A stretch of DNA of 64,000 nt from Actinacidiphila sp. DG2A-62 (GCF_035825295.1 NZ_JAYMGI010000002.1:6439501-6503500); one strand, 5' to 3'. Positions 1-8,589 are shown, counted from the first letter of the stretch. The notes: generated by a model from the letters alone, not told the origin. Numbers and translations are program-made.

Positions 1-760
1 AACTGCGCTCCGACATGCCCGCGTGGCGCGCCAACTCCCGTACGGTCAGCGGTTCTCCGAGGCGCTCCAGGGCCCAGGCGCGAGTGCCGGCCAGCGAGGT
101 GTCGCCGGCCTGCGGCACCGGCGCGGGCACGAACTGCGCCTGGCCGCCGTCGCGGTGCGGCGCCGCGACGATGCTGCGGGCCAGCCGGTTGGCGGCGACC
201 GCGCCCACGTCGCGCCGCACGATGTGCAGGCACAGGTCGATGCCGCAGCACACGCCGGCCGAGGTCAGCACATCGCCCTCGTCGACGTAGAGCACGTCCC
301 GTTCGGTCCGCACCCGCGGGAACTCCCGCTCCAGATCGGCGATGTACTGCCAGTGCGTGGTGGCCCGCAGGCCGTCCAGGACGCCCGCGGCGGCCAGCGT
401 GAACGCGCCGGTGCAGATGGACACCACCCGCCGGCCGCGGTCGCGCGCCTCGGCGAGCAGCTCCAGCACGGCGTCCGGCGCCCGCCGCAGATGCGCCTCC
501 GCGCCGGGCACGACCACGGTGTCCGCCGCGCGCGCCTCGTCCAGGCCGCCGTCGACCAGCAGCGCGAAGCCCGCGGCGCCCGCCACCCGGTCGGCCGGGC
601 CGCACAGCGAGACGCGGTACGGGGTCTCCGGGCGCGGACTGAAGATCTGCAGCGGGATCGCGACATCGAGCGGCGTGACACCGTCGAGGGCGAGGACGGC
701 CACGCGGTGGACGGCGGCGGTGGTGGCACGGGTGGCACGGGTGGCGGTCGCGGCGGTCAT
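1..760 (-). CDS. GlxA-family transcriptional regulator (DJ-1/PfpI + AraC HTH), partial
   Basis: The first 253 residues are visible; the 3' end runs off the left edge. Residues about 17-190 form a DJ-1/PfpI glutamine-amidotransferase-like domain with the nucleophile-elbow motif SICTGAF (Cys116). From about residue 230 the first AraC-type helix-turn-helix begins (PLTVRELARHAGMSERS), and the second lies outside the window. Family members are cytoplasmic DNA-binding regulators; the amidase-like domain is usually a ligand sensor rather than an enzyme. The start is the ATG at 760 because the Val-rich first strand (VAVLALDGV) follows directly. It is divergent from the MFS transporter, which is its likely target. 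Family call is sure; ligand unknown. Confidence 0.9.
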   Translation of the reverse strand, partial: MTAATATRATRATTAAVHRVAVLALDGVTPLDVAIPLQIFSPRPETPYRVSLCGPADRVAGAAGFALLVDGGLDEARAADTVVVPGAEAHLRRAPDAVLELLAEARDRGRRVVSICTGAFTLAAAGVLDGLRATTHWQYIADLEREFPRVRTERDVLYVDEGDVLTSAGVCCGIDLCLHIVRRDVGAVAANRLARSIVAAPHRDGGQAQFVPAPVPQAGDTSLAGTRAWALERLGEPLTVRELARHAGMSERS

Positions 761-946
761 GACGTGATCCTCATGGCAGGATTCTAACGTAAGCAGGCAA
801 TTCCGCCACTCGCCTCCCGCCGGACGCCGCACGAGCCTGGAGGCCATGAATGGATCAGACGTCCCCGTCGCCCGCCCGCGGCGCTCCGTGTCCGCGCGCC
901 GCCTCACCGCCCCGCCCGCGGTCCGCGCCGCCCGCGGAGGCGCCCT

Positions 947-2188
947 GTGACCACCGGGACCCTGCGCACCGACGGCGCCGCGACCGTCCCGGCCGGCCGG
1001 CCGCGCGGCACGGCCCGCCTGGTGCTCCTCGCCTCCATCGTCGTGTCGTTCCTCGCCTCCTCCAGCGCGCCGACGCCGCTCTACGCGGTCTACGCCGACG
1101 CGTGGCACTTCTCGCCGATCACCACCACCGTGGTCTTCGGCGTGTACGCCATCGCGGTGCTGCTGGCGCTGCTCGTGCTCGGGCGGGTCTCGGACCACGT
1201 AGGCAGGCGGCCGGTTCTGCTGACCGCGCTGGCGCTGCAGATCGCGGCGATGGCCGTGTTCGCGACGGCCGGCGGCACGGCCGAGCTGTTCGTCGGCCGG
1301 GTGCTCCAGGGCGTCGCCACCGGCGGCGCGCTCGGCGCGCTGGGCGCGGCGATGCTCGACGTCGACCGGGCCCGCGGCACCCTCGCCAACGCCGCCGCGC
1401 CGGGCATGGGCACCGGCCTGGGCGCGCTGGCGTCCGGCGTGATCGTGCAGTTCCTGCCGGCGCCGACGCATCTGGTGTACCTGCTGCTGATCGCCGTGTT
1501 CGCGGCGCAGGCGGCGGGGGTGGCGCTGATGCCGGAGACCGTCGGCCGCGCGCCGGGCCTGCGGGCGTCGCTGGTACCGGAGTTGGCGGTGCCGCGGCGG
1601 CTGCGCGGGCCGGTGCTCGCGGCGGCGCCCGCGCTGTTCGCGGTGTGGGCGCTGGCCGGCTTCTACGGCGCGCTCGCGCCCGCGGTGGCCCGCCAGTTGT
1701 CCGGCTCGACGTCCGAAGTCACCGGCGGCCTCGGGCTGTTCGTGCTGGCCTTCACCGCGTCGCTGGTCACCGTCGCGCTCAACCGCGCCGCGCCGCGCAC
1801 GGTGATGCTCCTCGGCATCGCGCTGCTGGTGGCCGGCTCCCTCGGCACCTGGGCGTCCACCGAGGCGTCCTCGACGGCCGGGTTCTTCCTGTGCGCGGTC
1901 GTCTCCGGGGTCGGCTTCGGCGCGGGGTTCCAGGGCGGCATCCGCACCGTCGTCCCGCTGGCCGCGCCCCACGAACGGGCCGGCGTGCTCTCCGTCCTCT
2001 ACGTCGTCTGCTACTTCGGCATGGGCGTGCCGGCGGTCGCCGCGGGCGTCCTCGTCGTCCACGGCGGTGGCGGCCTGACCGGCGTCACCCGCGACTACTG
2101 CCTCTTCGTCACGGCCCTGGCGCTGTCCGCCCTCACGGCCCTCCTCCGCACCCGCCCACCCGAGCCGGTGGCACCGGCGGGCCGATGA
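947..2188 (+). CDS. MFS transporter (drug/metabolite efflux type)
   Basis: 413 residues, about 12 hydrophobic segments, the normal size for a 12-TM major facilitator. Motif A of the loop between TM2 and TM3 is visible at residues 79-91 (GRVSDHVGRRPVL). The start is the GTG at 947, preceded at 6 nt by GGAGG (936-940). The first ~23 residues are a short cytoplasmic tail before TM1. Substrate cannot be read from sequence; the family contains proton-driven exporters in the cytoplasmic membrane. It is divergent from the GlxA-type regulator with a 186-bp shared promoter region, so regulation by that neighbour is likely but inferred. Confidence 0.9.
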   Translation: MTTGTLRTDGAATVPAGRPRGTARLVLLASIVVSFLASSSAPTPLYAVYADAWHFSPITTTVVFGVYAIAVLLALLVLGRVSDHVGRRPVLLTALALQIAAMAVFATAGGTAELFVGRVLQGVATGGALGALGAAMLDVDRARGTLANAAAPGMGTGLGALASGVIVQFLPAPTHLVYLLLIAVFAAQAAGVALMPETVGRAPGLRASLVPELAVPRRLRGPVLAAAPALFAVWALAGFYGALAPAVARQLSGSTSEVTGGLGLFVLAFTASLVTVALNRAAPRTVMLLGIALLVAGSLGTWASTEASSTAGFFLCAVVSGVGFGAGFQGGIRTVVPLAAPHERAGVLSVLYVVCYFGMGVPAVAAGVLVVHGGGGLTGVTRDYCLFVTALALSALTALLRTRPPEPVAPAGR

Positions 2189-2240
2189 CGCCGCGCCGGC
2201 CGCCGCGGGACGGTGAGACGCGGCGGCCCAGTATCCCCGC

Positions 2241-2725
2241 GTGAGCTGCCACCGCCGCGCGCTGCTGATCGGACTCGCCCTCGCCCCGGCCGCGGCCTGC
2301 CTGTGGCTGACGGCGGCGACGGACACGCCGCCCCCCGCCGTGGCGCTGCCCGCCCCCGCTCCGGAGGCGGCCGGGTACTGCGCCGCGTTGCACGCCCGGC
2401 TGCCCCCGAGGTCGCGGGCCTGGCCCGCGCCGACCCGGAGCCGCACTCGGATCTGACGGCCGGCTGGGGCGCGGGCGCCGTCGTTCTGCGCTGCGGGGTG
2501 CCGCGGCCGGCCGAGGACGCGGACGCGCGGGCGGACGGCCTCGACCTGGCCGGGGTCTCCTGGTCCTTCACCCGCGCGCCCGACGGCGCCGCCCGCGTCA
2601 CCACCACGCTGCGCAGGGCGTACGTCGAGGTCCGTCTCCGCGGCGCGTTCACCCACGACGCGGGCCCCCTCGCCGACCTCGCGCCCGCGATTCGCGGGAG
2701 CGTGCCCGAGGGCATCGCCTCCTGA
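2241..2725 (+). pseudogene. DUF3515-like exported protein, frameshifted
   Basis: The first ~53 codons from GTG 2241 encode a signal/anchor segment (LLIGLALAPAAAC, possible lipobox Cys20) and the conserved start of the domain, CAALHARLP. The rest of the domain (WGAGAVVLRCGVPRP, then a C-terminal block ending at 2725) lies in another frame. The switch falls at about 2400-2406, in the CCCCC run after CTG. The span is 485 nt, exactly one base short of 162 codons, so a single missing base explains it. DUF3515 proteins are short actinobacterial secreted or lipoproteins of unknown role. It is either a real pseudogene or a consensus error; see the window-wide pattern of missing bases. Confidence 0.65.
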
Positions 2726-2823
2726 CCCGGCGGACGCGCCCTCGAAGGCGTCATGGTCTCGGGCTACCCGAGCGACGCCACCGAGAACGCCGTCCCGGCC
2801 GGTACGACCCGGCCCGGCACCTC

Positions 2824-2853
2824 GCCCCCGGCGGCTCGCAGGCCGCCGGGGGC
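2824..2853. terminator. Bidirectional hairpin between convergent genes
   Basis: Perfect 11-bp arms GCCCCCGGCGG / CCGCCGGGGGC around an 8-nt loop. It lies between the convergent DUF3515-like gene and the fasciclin lipoprotein gene. There is no T-tract, as is usual for actinobacterial terminators. Confidence 0.6.
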
Positions 2854-2860
2854 CCGGCGG

Positions 2861-3517
2861 TTACTTGGGCGGCATGAGGACGGTGTCGATGATCTGGACG
2901 GTCGCGTTGGCGGTGCTGACGTTGCCGCAGACCACGTTGGCGGTGTTGTTCACCTTGTAGGACTCGCCGGAGCCCGAGGTGGTCAGGGTGCCCTTCTCCA
3001 GCGTGGTGTAGGTGCCGTGGGAGAGGCCGTCGGGAGCCTTCACCGGCTGGCCGACCACGTGGTACGTGAGGATCTTGGTGAGCATCGCCTTGTCGGCCAG
3101 GACCTTGTCGAGGGTGGCCTTCGGGAGCTTGTCGAAGGCGTCGTCGGTCGGCGCGAAGACGGTGATGCCCTGTGCGCTGTTGAGGGTGTCCACCAGGCCG
3201 GCCTTCTGCACCGCGGCGACCAGGGTGGACAGCGCCGGGTTGTGCGAGGCGGCGGTGGCGACCGGGTCCTTGGCCATGCCGTCGAAGCTGCCCGAGCCGG
3301 CCTTCGGCACCGCCGCGCAGCCGGGCCCGAAGGGCTCGGTCATCGCCGCGGCCGACGACGGCACGGACGACGTGGCGGGGGCCGAACTCGGCGCGGCCGG
3401 TGCGGAAGAGGACGCGGAGTCCGAGGAGTCCTTGCTGTCGGAGCAGGCGGCGAGCGCCAGTGGCAGCAGCGCGGCGGCGGAGACCGCGAGGGCGAGGCGG
3501 CGGGACTGCGTGTTCAT
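2861..3517 (-). CDS. Fasciclin (FAS1)-domain lipoprotein
   Basis: 218 residues. The N-terminus is a lipoprotein signal peptide with lipobox LAAC (Cys25). A Ser/Ala/Pro-rich linker (residues ~27-60) is followed by one FAS1 domain (~79-215). Both conserved FAS1 boxes are visible: TVFAPTDDAFDKLP and ILTYHVVGQPV. FAS1 domains are extracellular adhesion-type folds; mycobacterial MPT70/MPT83 are relatives. The start ATG 3517 sits directly before MNTQSRR. Two perfect 16-bp direct repeats lie 27-58 bp upstream and may be its operator. The neighbouring sulfite-oxidase-like gene is a frequent partner of such lipoproteins in actinobacteria (recollection); the sigK/rskA pair that often accompanies them is not here. 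Confidence 0.9.
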   Translation of the reverse strand: MNTQSRRLALAVSAAALLPLALAACSDSKDSSDSASSSAPAAPSSAPATSSVPSSAAAMTEPFGPGCAAVPKAGSGSFDGMAKDPVATAASHNPALSTLVAAVQKAGLVDTLNSAQGITVFAPTDDAFDKLPKATLDKVLADKAMLTKILTYHVVGQPVKAPDGLSHGTYTTLEKGTLTTSGSGESYKVNNTANVVCGNVSTANATVQIIDTVLMPPK

Positions 3518-3543
3518 GATGGTTGTTCTCCGGTCTTCGACTG

Positions 3544-3575
3544 TCGGGTACGGATGTCTTCGGGTACGGATGTCT
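3544..3575. repeat. Two perfect 16-bp direct repeats upstream of the fasciclin gene
   Basis: TCGGGTACGGATGTCT occurs twice head to tail (3544-3559 and 3560-3575), 27-58 bp upstream of the ATG at 3517. Exact tandem 16-mers in this position resemble a direct-repeat activator site, but no binding protein can be named. Confidence 0.6.
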
Positions 3576-3678
3576 GGGGTGGGAAGGCGGGAGCGGGCGT
3601 CGGCGCCGCGCGCCCGGGTGCGGGGCCGGACCGGGCCGGTGGTCGGTCCGGGTGCGGTGTCGGGGTCGGGCGGCCGGG

Positions 3679-5348
3679 TCAGGTCACGTCGACCACCACC
3701 GAGTGCCAGCCGGTCGCGCCGTCGGGGACGGTGCCGACCCGGTGTTCGGTCTGGGTCCGGCCGTCGCGGTCGGTGGCCCGGACCTCCAGCCGGTGGGTGC
3801 CGGGCGTGGCGTCCCACGTCCACGTCCACTGCCGCCAGGTGTCGGTCGTGTCCTCGGCGGCCAGCCGCGCGGTGTGCCACGCGCCGCCGTCGACGCGCAC
3901 CTCCACCCGGTCGATGCCGCGGTGCTGCGCCCAGGCGACCCCGGCCACCGGCACCGGCCCCGCCTCGGGCGTGCCGAACGGCTTGGGCGTGTCGATGCGC
4001 GACTCGGCTTGATCGGGGCCCGTCGGGACCAGCCGCGTCGCACCCAGTAGGCGTCGTACGCGTCGAAGGTGGTCAGCTCCAGGTCCTTGAGCCACTTGCA
4101 CGCCGACACGTAGCCGTAGAGCCCCGGTATCACCACGCGGACCGGGAAGCCGTGCGCGAACGGCAGCGGCTGCCCGTTCATGCCGACCGCGAGCATCGCG
4201 TCACGCCCGTCGAGGACCGTCTCCACCGGCGAGCCGATGGTCATGCCGTCCACGGAACGCGCCACCAGCTGGTCGGCCGGGCCGCCGCGCGAGGGGGCGC
4301 GCACGCCCGCCTCGCGCAGCAGGTCCGCCAGCCGCACCCCGATTTAGCGGGCGGTGCCCACGTAGGGGCCGCCGACTTCGTTCGAGACGCAGGTCAGCGT
4401 GATGTCACGCTCGATCAGCGGCCGGCGCAGCAGATCCTGGTAGGTGTACGTCAACGGGTGCGGCACGCCGAGTCCGTGCAGGCGCAGCCGCCATGTGGTG
4501 GCGTCCACCTTCGGGACGACCAGGGCGGTGTCGACGCGGTAGAAGCTGCCGTTGGGGGTGATGAACGGGCTGACACCGGGCACGCCCGCCTGCGCGCCGC
4601 GCGGGACCGGCGGCGCGGGGGAGGCCGGGCGCGGCAGCACGACCGCGGTGCGCGAGGCGACCGCCGCGGCGCCGCTGTGGTCGTTGAGCACCCGGCCCGC
4701 GACGCCGGCACCCGCGGAGGCGGCGGCGGTGGCCGTCGCCGCGAGGAGGAAGCCGCGGCGGTCGACGCCGGAGGGGACGGTGGGGGTGTCCGGGGCCGGC
4801 GGGCGGGCGGGTACGGCCCCGGGGGACGCGTGCGGTGCGGCGAGGCGGCCGGAGAGCAGCCACAGGACGGCGACGCCCGCGACCGCGCCGACGAGGGAGG
4901 GGAGCACGTCCAGGCGGTGGCGTTCCGGGCGGCTCCAGGCCGCGAGCACGCCGACGAGCCCGAACGCGAGGACGCCCGCGCATCCCGCGCGCCGGTACCG
5001 CAGCGCGGTCAGCCCGAGGGCCACCGCGAACAGCGCCAGGATCACCACGATGCCCAGCTGCAGGAACAGCTTGTCATCGGTGCCGAAACGGCGGACCGCG
5101 TAGTCCTTCACCGACGGCGGGGTGCGGTCGATGACCGCGCCGCCCACCGCCACGATCGGGCTCGCCTCCGGGCGGATCGCCGCGGAGACCAGTTCGGCGA
5201 CGGCCAGGGACGCGGCCCCGGCCAGCAGGCCGGACAGTCCGCCCAGCGTGAGGCGCGCCGCCCGGCGCCCGCGGTGGCCCCACCGGGCCGCGCGGGACGC
5301 GCGCCCGGAGGCCGTTCCGCCCTGCTCCTCTTCGCTCATGCCGGTCAT
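3679..5348 (-). pseudogene. Membrane-anchored sulfite-oxidase-like molybdopterin oxidoreductase, disrupted
   Basis: From ATG 5348 the gene encodes about four TM segments, an internal twin-arginine-like segment (DRRGFLLAA) and the start of the oxidoreductase molybdopterin-binding domain. The Mo-ligand cysteine is seen in ITLTCVSNEVGG (Cys320). An in-frame TAA at 4344-4346 stands where the family has Trp (GTAR-stop-IGVRLADLL). Coding continues in frame to the dimerisation domain, then shifts at about 4007-4012 into the frame ending at 3679 (SRIDTPKPFGTPEAGPV onward). The 1670-nt span is one base short of 557 codons. Two independent lesions make real inactivation plausible. The enzyme would act on the outer membrane face; substrate unknown. 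Confidence 0.8.
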
Positions 5349-5711
5349 TCGGAGCAGGGCGGCGGGCGGATGGGTCTGTCATCCGATCAGGTGACGGGAG
5401 CCCGGCGACGGGGCCGGTCGGAGCCGGTTTCAGGGCTGGTTCCAGGCCGGTTTCAGGGCCGGTCAGGGCTGGTCGGGTGCGGCCCGGACCGGCCGCCCGG
5501 CCGGCGGGGGAGCCGCGGCGGCCCCGGCGTTGCGCCGGGGCACGGCGCGGAGCCCGCCGGCCGGTGGGGCACGAACGTCCGCGGCGTGTGCGGAGCGCCT
5601 GTGCGGACGTTCGTGCCCCGGTGGGCCCGGGCCCGGTGAGCCCGGTGAGCCCGTGGGCTCGGGGCCCGGTGAGCCCGGGGCTCGGTGAGCCCGGCCGGTG
5701 CGGCGGCCGAG
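5349..5711. other. Gene-free stretch with a 17-bp inverted repeat and GC-rich tandem repeats
   Basis: This 363-bp gap holds no convincing gene. A perfect inverted repeat of 17-bp arms lies at 5566-5582 and 5603-5619 (GGGGCACGAACGTCCGC, 20-nt loop), placed to terminate the upstream minus-strand lyase/peptide operon. Around 5425-5480 there are degenerate copies of GGCCGGTTTCAGGGC. Around 5633-5698 there are several copies of GGTGAGCCC. Confidence 0.6.
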
Positions 5712-6041
5712 TCAACCCCGGAGGCCGGCGCAGTCGGCGCCGTCCTCCTCCGGGTCGCCGGTGCCGAAGAGAGCCTCGATCGCATCGACCGCGCTGCCGT
5801 CGTGGTCGCTGCCGGCGTCCCCGTGGCCGGTCTGGACGTTGGCCGTCCGGTCGACCTCCAGGATCGAGTCGGAGTGCGAGTTGTCCAGCACGGTGACCAG
5901 GCTCCCGTCGGCCGACGCCGGCGCCGCCGCGCAGCCCAGGGCCGCCGTGGCCAGCAGCACCACGACCCGGGCCCGCGCCCGGGTCCCGGCCCGCTTCCGC
6001 GACCGGGTCAGGACCCGGGCCCGCGTGGCGGACGTGCTCAC
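5712..6041 (-). CDS. Small secreted acidic protein, coupled to the upstream lyase
   Basis: 109 residues from GTG 6041, whose first bases overlap the TGA of the upstream gene (GTGA), implying translational coupling. Residues 1-25 are Arg-rich. Residues 26-44 form the hydrophobic core of a signal peptide ending in APASA, with likely cleavage before Asp45. The mature ~65 residues are strongly acidic (14 or more Asp/Glu), with a single Cys near the C-terminus (DCAGLRG). I do not recognise the family. Alternatives are an oxidatively paired or lipidated protein (LGC at 35-37), but the lipobox is poor. Coding is supported by the coupled start and the clear signal peptide, not by a known homologue. 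Confidence 0.6.
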   Translation of the reverse strand: MSTSATRARVLTRSRKRAGTRARARVVVLLATAALGCAAAPASADGSLVTVLDNSHSDSILEVDRTANVQTGHGDAGSDHDGSAVDAIEALFGTGDPEEDGADCAGLRG

Positions 6042-6928
6042 GCGTCGACGGTTTCGCGGGCGGGGGCGGACGCGGCGGCGGGCACGCGGTGGCGCGCGAT
6101 GTTCCGCTCCAGCAGCCGGGTGGACGCCGCGACGCCGATCCCCTGCGTGTCGTCGACGGCGGGCAGCCGGCCGTCGGCGGCCTTGAGCTCGGCGAGCGCG
6201 GCGCCCACGGCCGCGTGCGCCGCGAACAGGCACGGCGTGCTGTAGATCGCGACGTCCATGCCCAGCTCGGTCAGCTCGGTCAGCGACAGCCGCGGCGACT
6301 TGCCGCCGGCGATCTGGTTGAACAGCAGCGGCTTGTCGCCGACCGCCGAGCGGATCCGCCGCATCCACTCCACGCTGCGCACGCCGTCCACCAGCACGAC
6401 GTCCGCGTCGGTGGCGGCCAGCCGCTCGGCCCTGAGCAGGATGTCCTGCTCCTCCGTCGCGTCCGTGCGGGCCACCACCACCAGGTCCCTGCGGGTGGCG
6501 AGCACCATCTCCAGCTTCTCCAGATACTCCTCCAGCGGCAGCACCTGCTTGCCGTCGGCGTGCCCGCAGCGGCGCGGACGCTTCTGGTCCTCCAGGATCA
6601 CCCCCGAGGCGCCGATCCGCTCCAGCCCCTCCACCACGTGGCAGGCGACCTCCGGGTCGACGTAGCCGTCGTCGATGTCCACCAGCAGGTGGTGGTCGGG
6701 GAAGGCGCCGCGCAGCCGCTGGACGAACGCGACCATGTCCGGCCAGGCGATGAAGCCGATGTCGGGCAGCCCGTAGTACGACGCGGCGAACCCGAAGCCG
6801 GAGACGAACATCCCGTCGAAGTGCTCGGCGGCCAGCGACGCCGAGTACATGTCGTAGACGCCGATCAGGGGGGTCGTCCCCGGCGAGGCGATCGCCTCGC
6901 GCAGGGTGCGGCCGTAGTTCGTCTTCAT
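6038..6928 (-). CDS. Isocitrate lyase/PEP mutase superfamily enzyme, C-C lyase type
   Basis: 296 residues, a single (beta/alpha)8 domain. Metal-binding acidic residues are visible in LVDIDDGYVDP (Asp84-Asp87) and VILEDQKRPRRCGH. The CGH loop with Cys121 is the catalytic-cysteine signature of isocitrate/methylisocitrate lyase and oxaloacetate hydrolase types. True phosphonomutases lack this cysteine. The predicted reaction is therefore cleavage of a 2-hydroxy- or 2-oxo-diacid giving a C2/C3 acid, rather than C-P bond formation; the exact substrate is unknown. ATG 6928 is preceded by AAGGAG at a good distance. It forms a two-gene operon with the small secreted protein and has no other metabolic neighbours. 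Confidence 0.85.
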   Translation of the reverse strand: MKTNYGRTLREAIASPGTTPLIGVYDMYSASLAAEHFDGMFVSGFGFAASYYGLPDIGFIAWPDMVAFVQRLRGAFPDHHLLVDIDDGYVDPEVACHVVEGLERIGASGVILEDQKRPRRCGHADGKQVLPLEEYLEKLEMVLATRRDLVVVARTDATEEQDILLRAERLAATDADVVLVDGVRSVEWMRRIRSAVGDKPLLFNQIAGGKSPRLSLTELTELGMDVAIYSTPCLFAAHAAVGAALAELKAADGRLPAVDDTQGIGVAASTRLLERNIARHRVPAAASAPARETVDA

Positions 6929-7234
6929 GATGACTCCTTGAGAGTTGAACAACGCCCGGACCGGGCGCAGTTGCAGGTGAGGCCGTGGTGAACCGCGGCC
7001 CATTGCCAAACCAATACGTTTCCTGTGCTTTCTCTTGATTCATAGTTGGGGAAGCCGTGAGTCACTCGCGTGGCGTAGGGCGTTCACCGCAGAAACGTCA
7101 CGCGGTTCGGCCGCCCGCACGACCGCCGCCGCGCGCTACCACGCGGACCGATCCCCGGTGCGAAGTGCGCGGCTTTTTCGGCCAAGTTCGCGGAACGCCC
7201 GCGCGGGAGGGCCCGGTTCGGGCACAGTCGGTAC
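6929..7234. other. Divergent promoter region between lyase and DUF5954-like genes
   Basis: No gene in this 306-bp gap. It contains a G/C palindrome CGCCCGG-A-CCGGGCG at 6953-6967, just upstream of the lyase Shine-Dalgarno, flanked by GTTG/CAAC-type half sites. An AT-richer block lies around 7000-7045 and is a likely promoter site for the lyase operon. Confidence 0.4.
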
Positions 7235-8413
7235 ATGAACGGCTACCAGGACGGCGTGCCCGGATACCTGACCATCAGAGTGACCCCGCAGGACGGGCCG
7301 ATCGCGGCCTTCGCCGACCAGGAGGCGTGGGCGGCGCGGCAGCGCTACCCGCACCTGCACGGCGTGGGCGTCGCCGAGTACTTCTGGGCGCGCGAACGCG
7401 ACCTGGGCGGCTGGGAGTTGTCCGAGCACAGCGGGAGCTGGCCGCAGCAGGCCAGGGACATGCTGGGCTCGCACTTCCGGCTGCGGGCCAAGGCGGCGCG
7501 CGACGCCGGCGACTTGTCCGCCGCGCGGTCCTGGCAGCGCGCCGCCGAGCGGATGGACCGGGCCGTCGTGGACGACATCGCCGTGTGCGGGGAGCGGTTC
7601 AAGGTCGTGCGGGTCTCGCACTTCATCCGCTCGGGCGACAGCGGCCCCGAGCCGCCCCGCCCCTCCGACCCCGACCCGGGCGAGGTCGGCGAGTCGCACC
7701 AAGTGCCGTCGCGCACCAAGGGGTTCGTGGTGGACCCGTACATCGGCACGGGGCTGTCCGACGGCATCCTCAAGCTGGACCTGGTGCGGTTCGTGCCGGT
7801 GCTGGAGGGCGCGCCGGAGGAGATCAACGAGGACGCGCGGCGGGCCGTGCGCGCCTACCCGGGCGGGGTCCTGCTCCCGGCGGCGTATCTCGTCTCCGTC
7901 CGGCGGGACGGCGGCTGGGAGTACCACCAGCCCGGCTCCACGCACGCGACCCCGCAGGGCGCGCGGGACGCGCTGGCGGTGTGGCTGCGGGTGGCGGCGC
8001 CGGTGACGCTGCGTCTGTCCGAGGAGTTGACCGAGGTGTACGCGGCGGCGGCCGACCGGCTGGACGAGAAGCGCTCCAACACCCTGAGCGTGGACGGCCA
8101 CCGGTTCCGGGTGACCCGCGTCGAACGCCTCGCCCGGATCGGCCCGGACGGCCCCGAGGGCCCGCGCCCCTCCGACTTCGACCCCGAGGAGCCGGTCGAC
8201 GTCCAGAGCGAACGGCTGCGCAGGGAAGGCGTCATCGACGAGGAGGGCAACGATCTGAGACCGCTCCCGCGCCCGTCCGAGCAGCCCGCGCCCCCCGGCC
8301 CGAACCTGCGCGACCTGTGGGAGAAGGAGAAGGAGCGGGTGCGCCGGCTCCAGGAACGCCGCGCGCGCGAAGCCGGCACGCCCGGCCCGGAGCCGGACAC
8401 CCCGGCCGGGTAG
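7235..8413 (+). CDS. DUF5954-like protein of unknown function
   Basis: 392 residues, no signal peptide or TM segment, acidic and charged. I recognise the opening YLTIRVTPQDGPIAAFADQE as typical of a Streptomyces family labelled DUF5954, so cytoplasmic and of unknown role. Internally it carries a duplicated unit: ERFKVVRVSHFIRSG...PPRPSD (about residues 117-148) and HRFRVTRVERLARIG...GPRPSD (about 289-320). This implies two homologous domains. The C-terminal ~60 residues are Pro-rich, then a charged helix rich in Glu/Arg. The ATG at 7235 has no strong Shine-Dalgarno. It stands alone between the divergent lyase operon and the GH65 gene. Confidence 0.75.
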   Translation: MNGYQDGVPGYLTIRVTPQDGPIAAFADQEAWAARQRYPHLHGVGVAEYFWARERDLGGWELSEHSGSWPQQARDMLGSHFRLRAKAARDAGDLSAARSWQRAAERMDRAVVDDIAVCGERFKVVRVSHFIRSGDSGPEPPRPSDPDPGEVGESHQVPSRTKGFVVDPYIGTGLSDGILKLDLVRFVPVLEGAPEEINEDARRAVRAYPGGVLLPAAYLVSVRRDGGWEYHQPGSTHATPQGARDALAVWLRVAAPVTLRLSEELTEVYAAAADRLDEKRSNTLSVDGHRFRVTRVERLARIGPDGPEGPRPSDFDPEEPVDVQSERLRREGVIDEEGNDLRPLPRPSEQPAPPGPNLRDLWEKEKERVRRLQERRAREAGTPGPEPDTPAG

Positions 8414-8435
8414 GTCCGCCGCCGGGGAAGGTCTT

Positions 8436-8447
8436 TACAACGTTAGA
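8436..8447. promoter_or_regulatory. LacI-type operator-like site 1 (degenerate)
   Basis: TACAACGTTAGA, with a conserved CG centre and perfect left half (TACAAC). Only three of six positions pair across the centre, but the core matches site 2. It lies 154 bp upstream of the GH65 start codon, 75 bp centre to centre from site 2. Confidence 0.5.
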
Positions 8448-8510
8448 GGAAACCGGTCACGGGTCTTGACGCGCCGCATCACGCGGTGCGGAAATGAGGT
8501 GCCCAGAAAT

Positions 8511-8522
8511 TACATCGTTGTA
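8511..8522. promoter_or_regulatory. LacI-type operator-like site 2
   Basis: TACATCGTTGTA is an 11-of-12 palindrome with a central CG, the classic form of actinobacterial LacI-family sugar repressor sites. It lies 68 bp upstream of the GH65 GTG start, where it would cover the promoter or early transcript. No LacI gene is in the window, so the repressor would act from elsewhere. Confidence 0.65.
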
Positions 8523-8589
8523 GAGCCGCGCGGGTCGACGTGTGCCCCCGCCCTGCGGGCGCGGCTCTCGCGCGACCGGAGGACCCGCT

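Noticed and set aside
6038..6928. Phosphonate biosynthesis gene (PEP mutase)
   Set aside because: The loop has RRCGH with a catalytic-type cysteine, as in lyases, and no phosphonopyruvate decarboxylase or other phosphonate genes are nearby.
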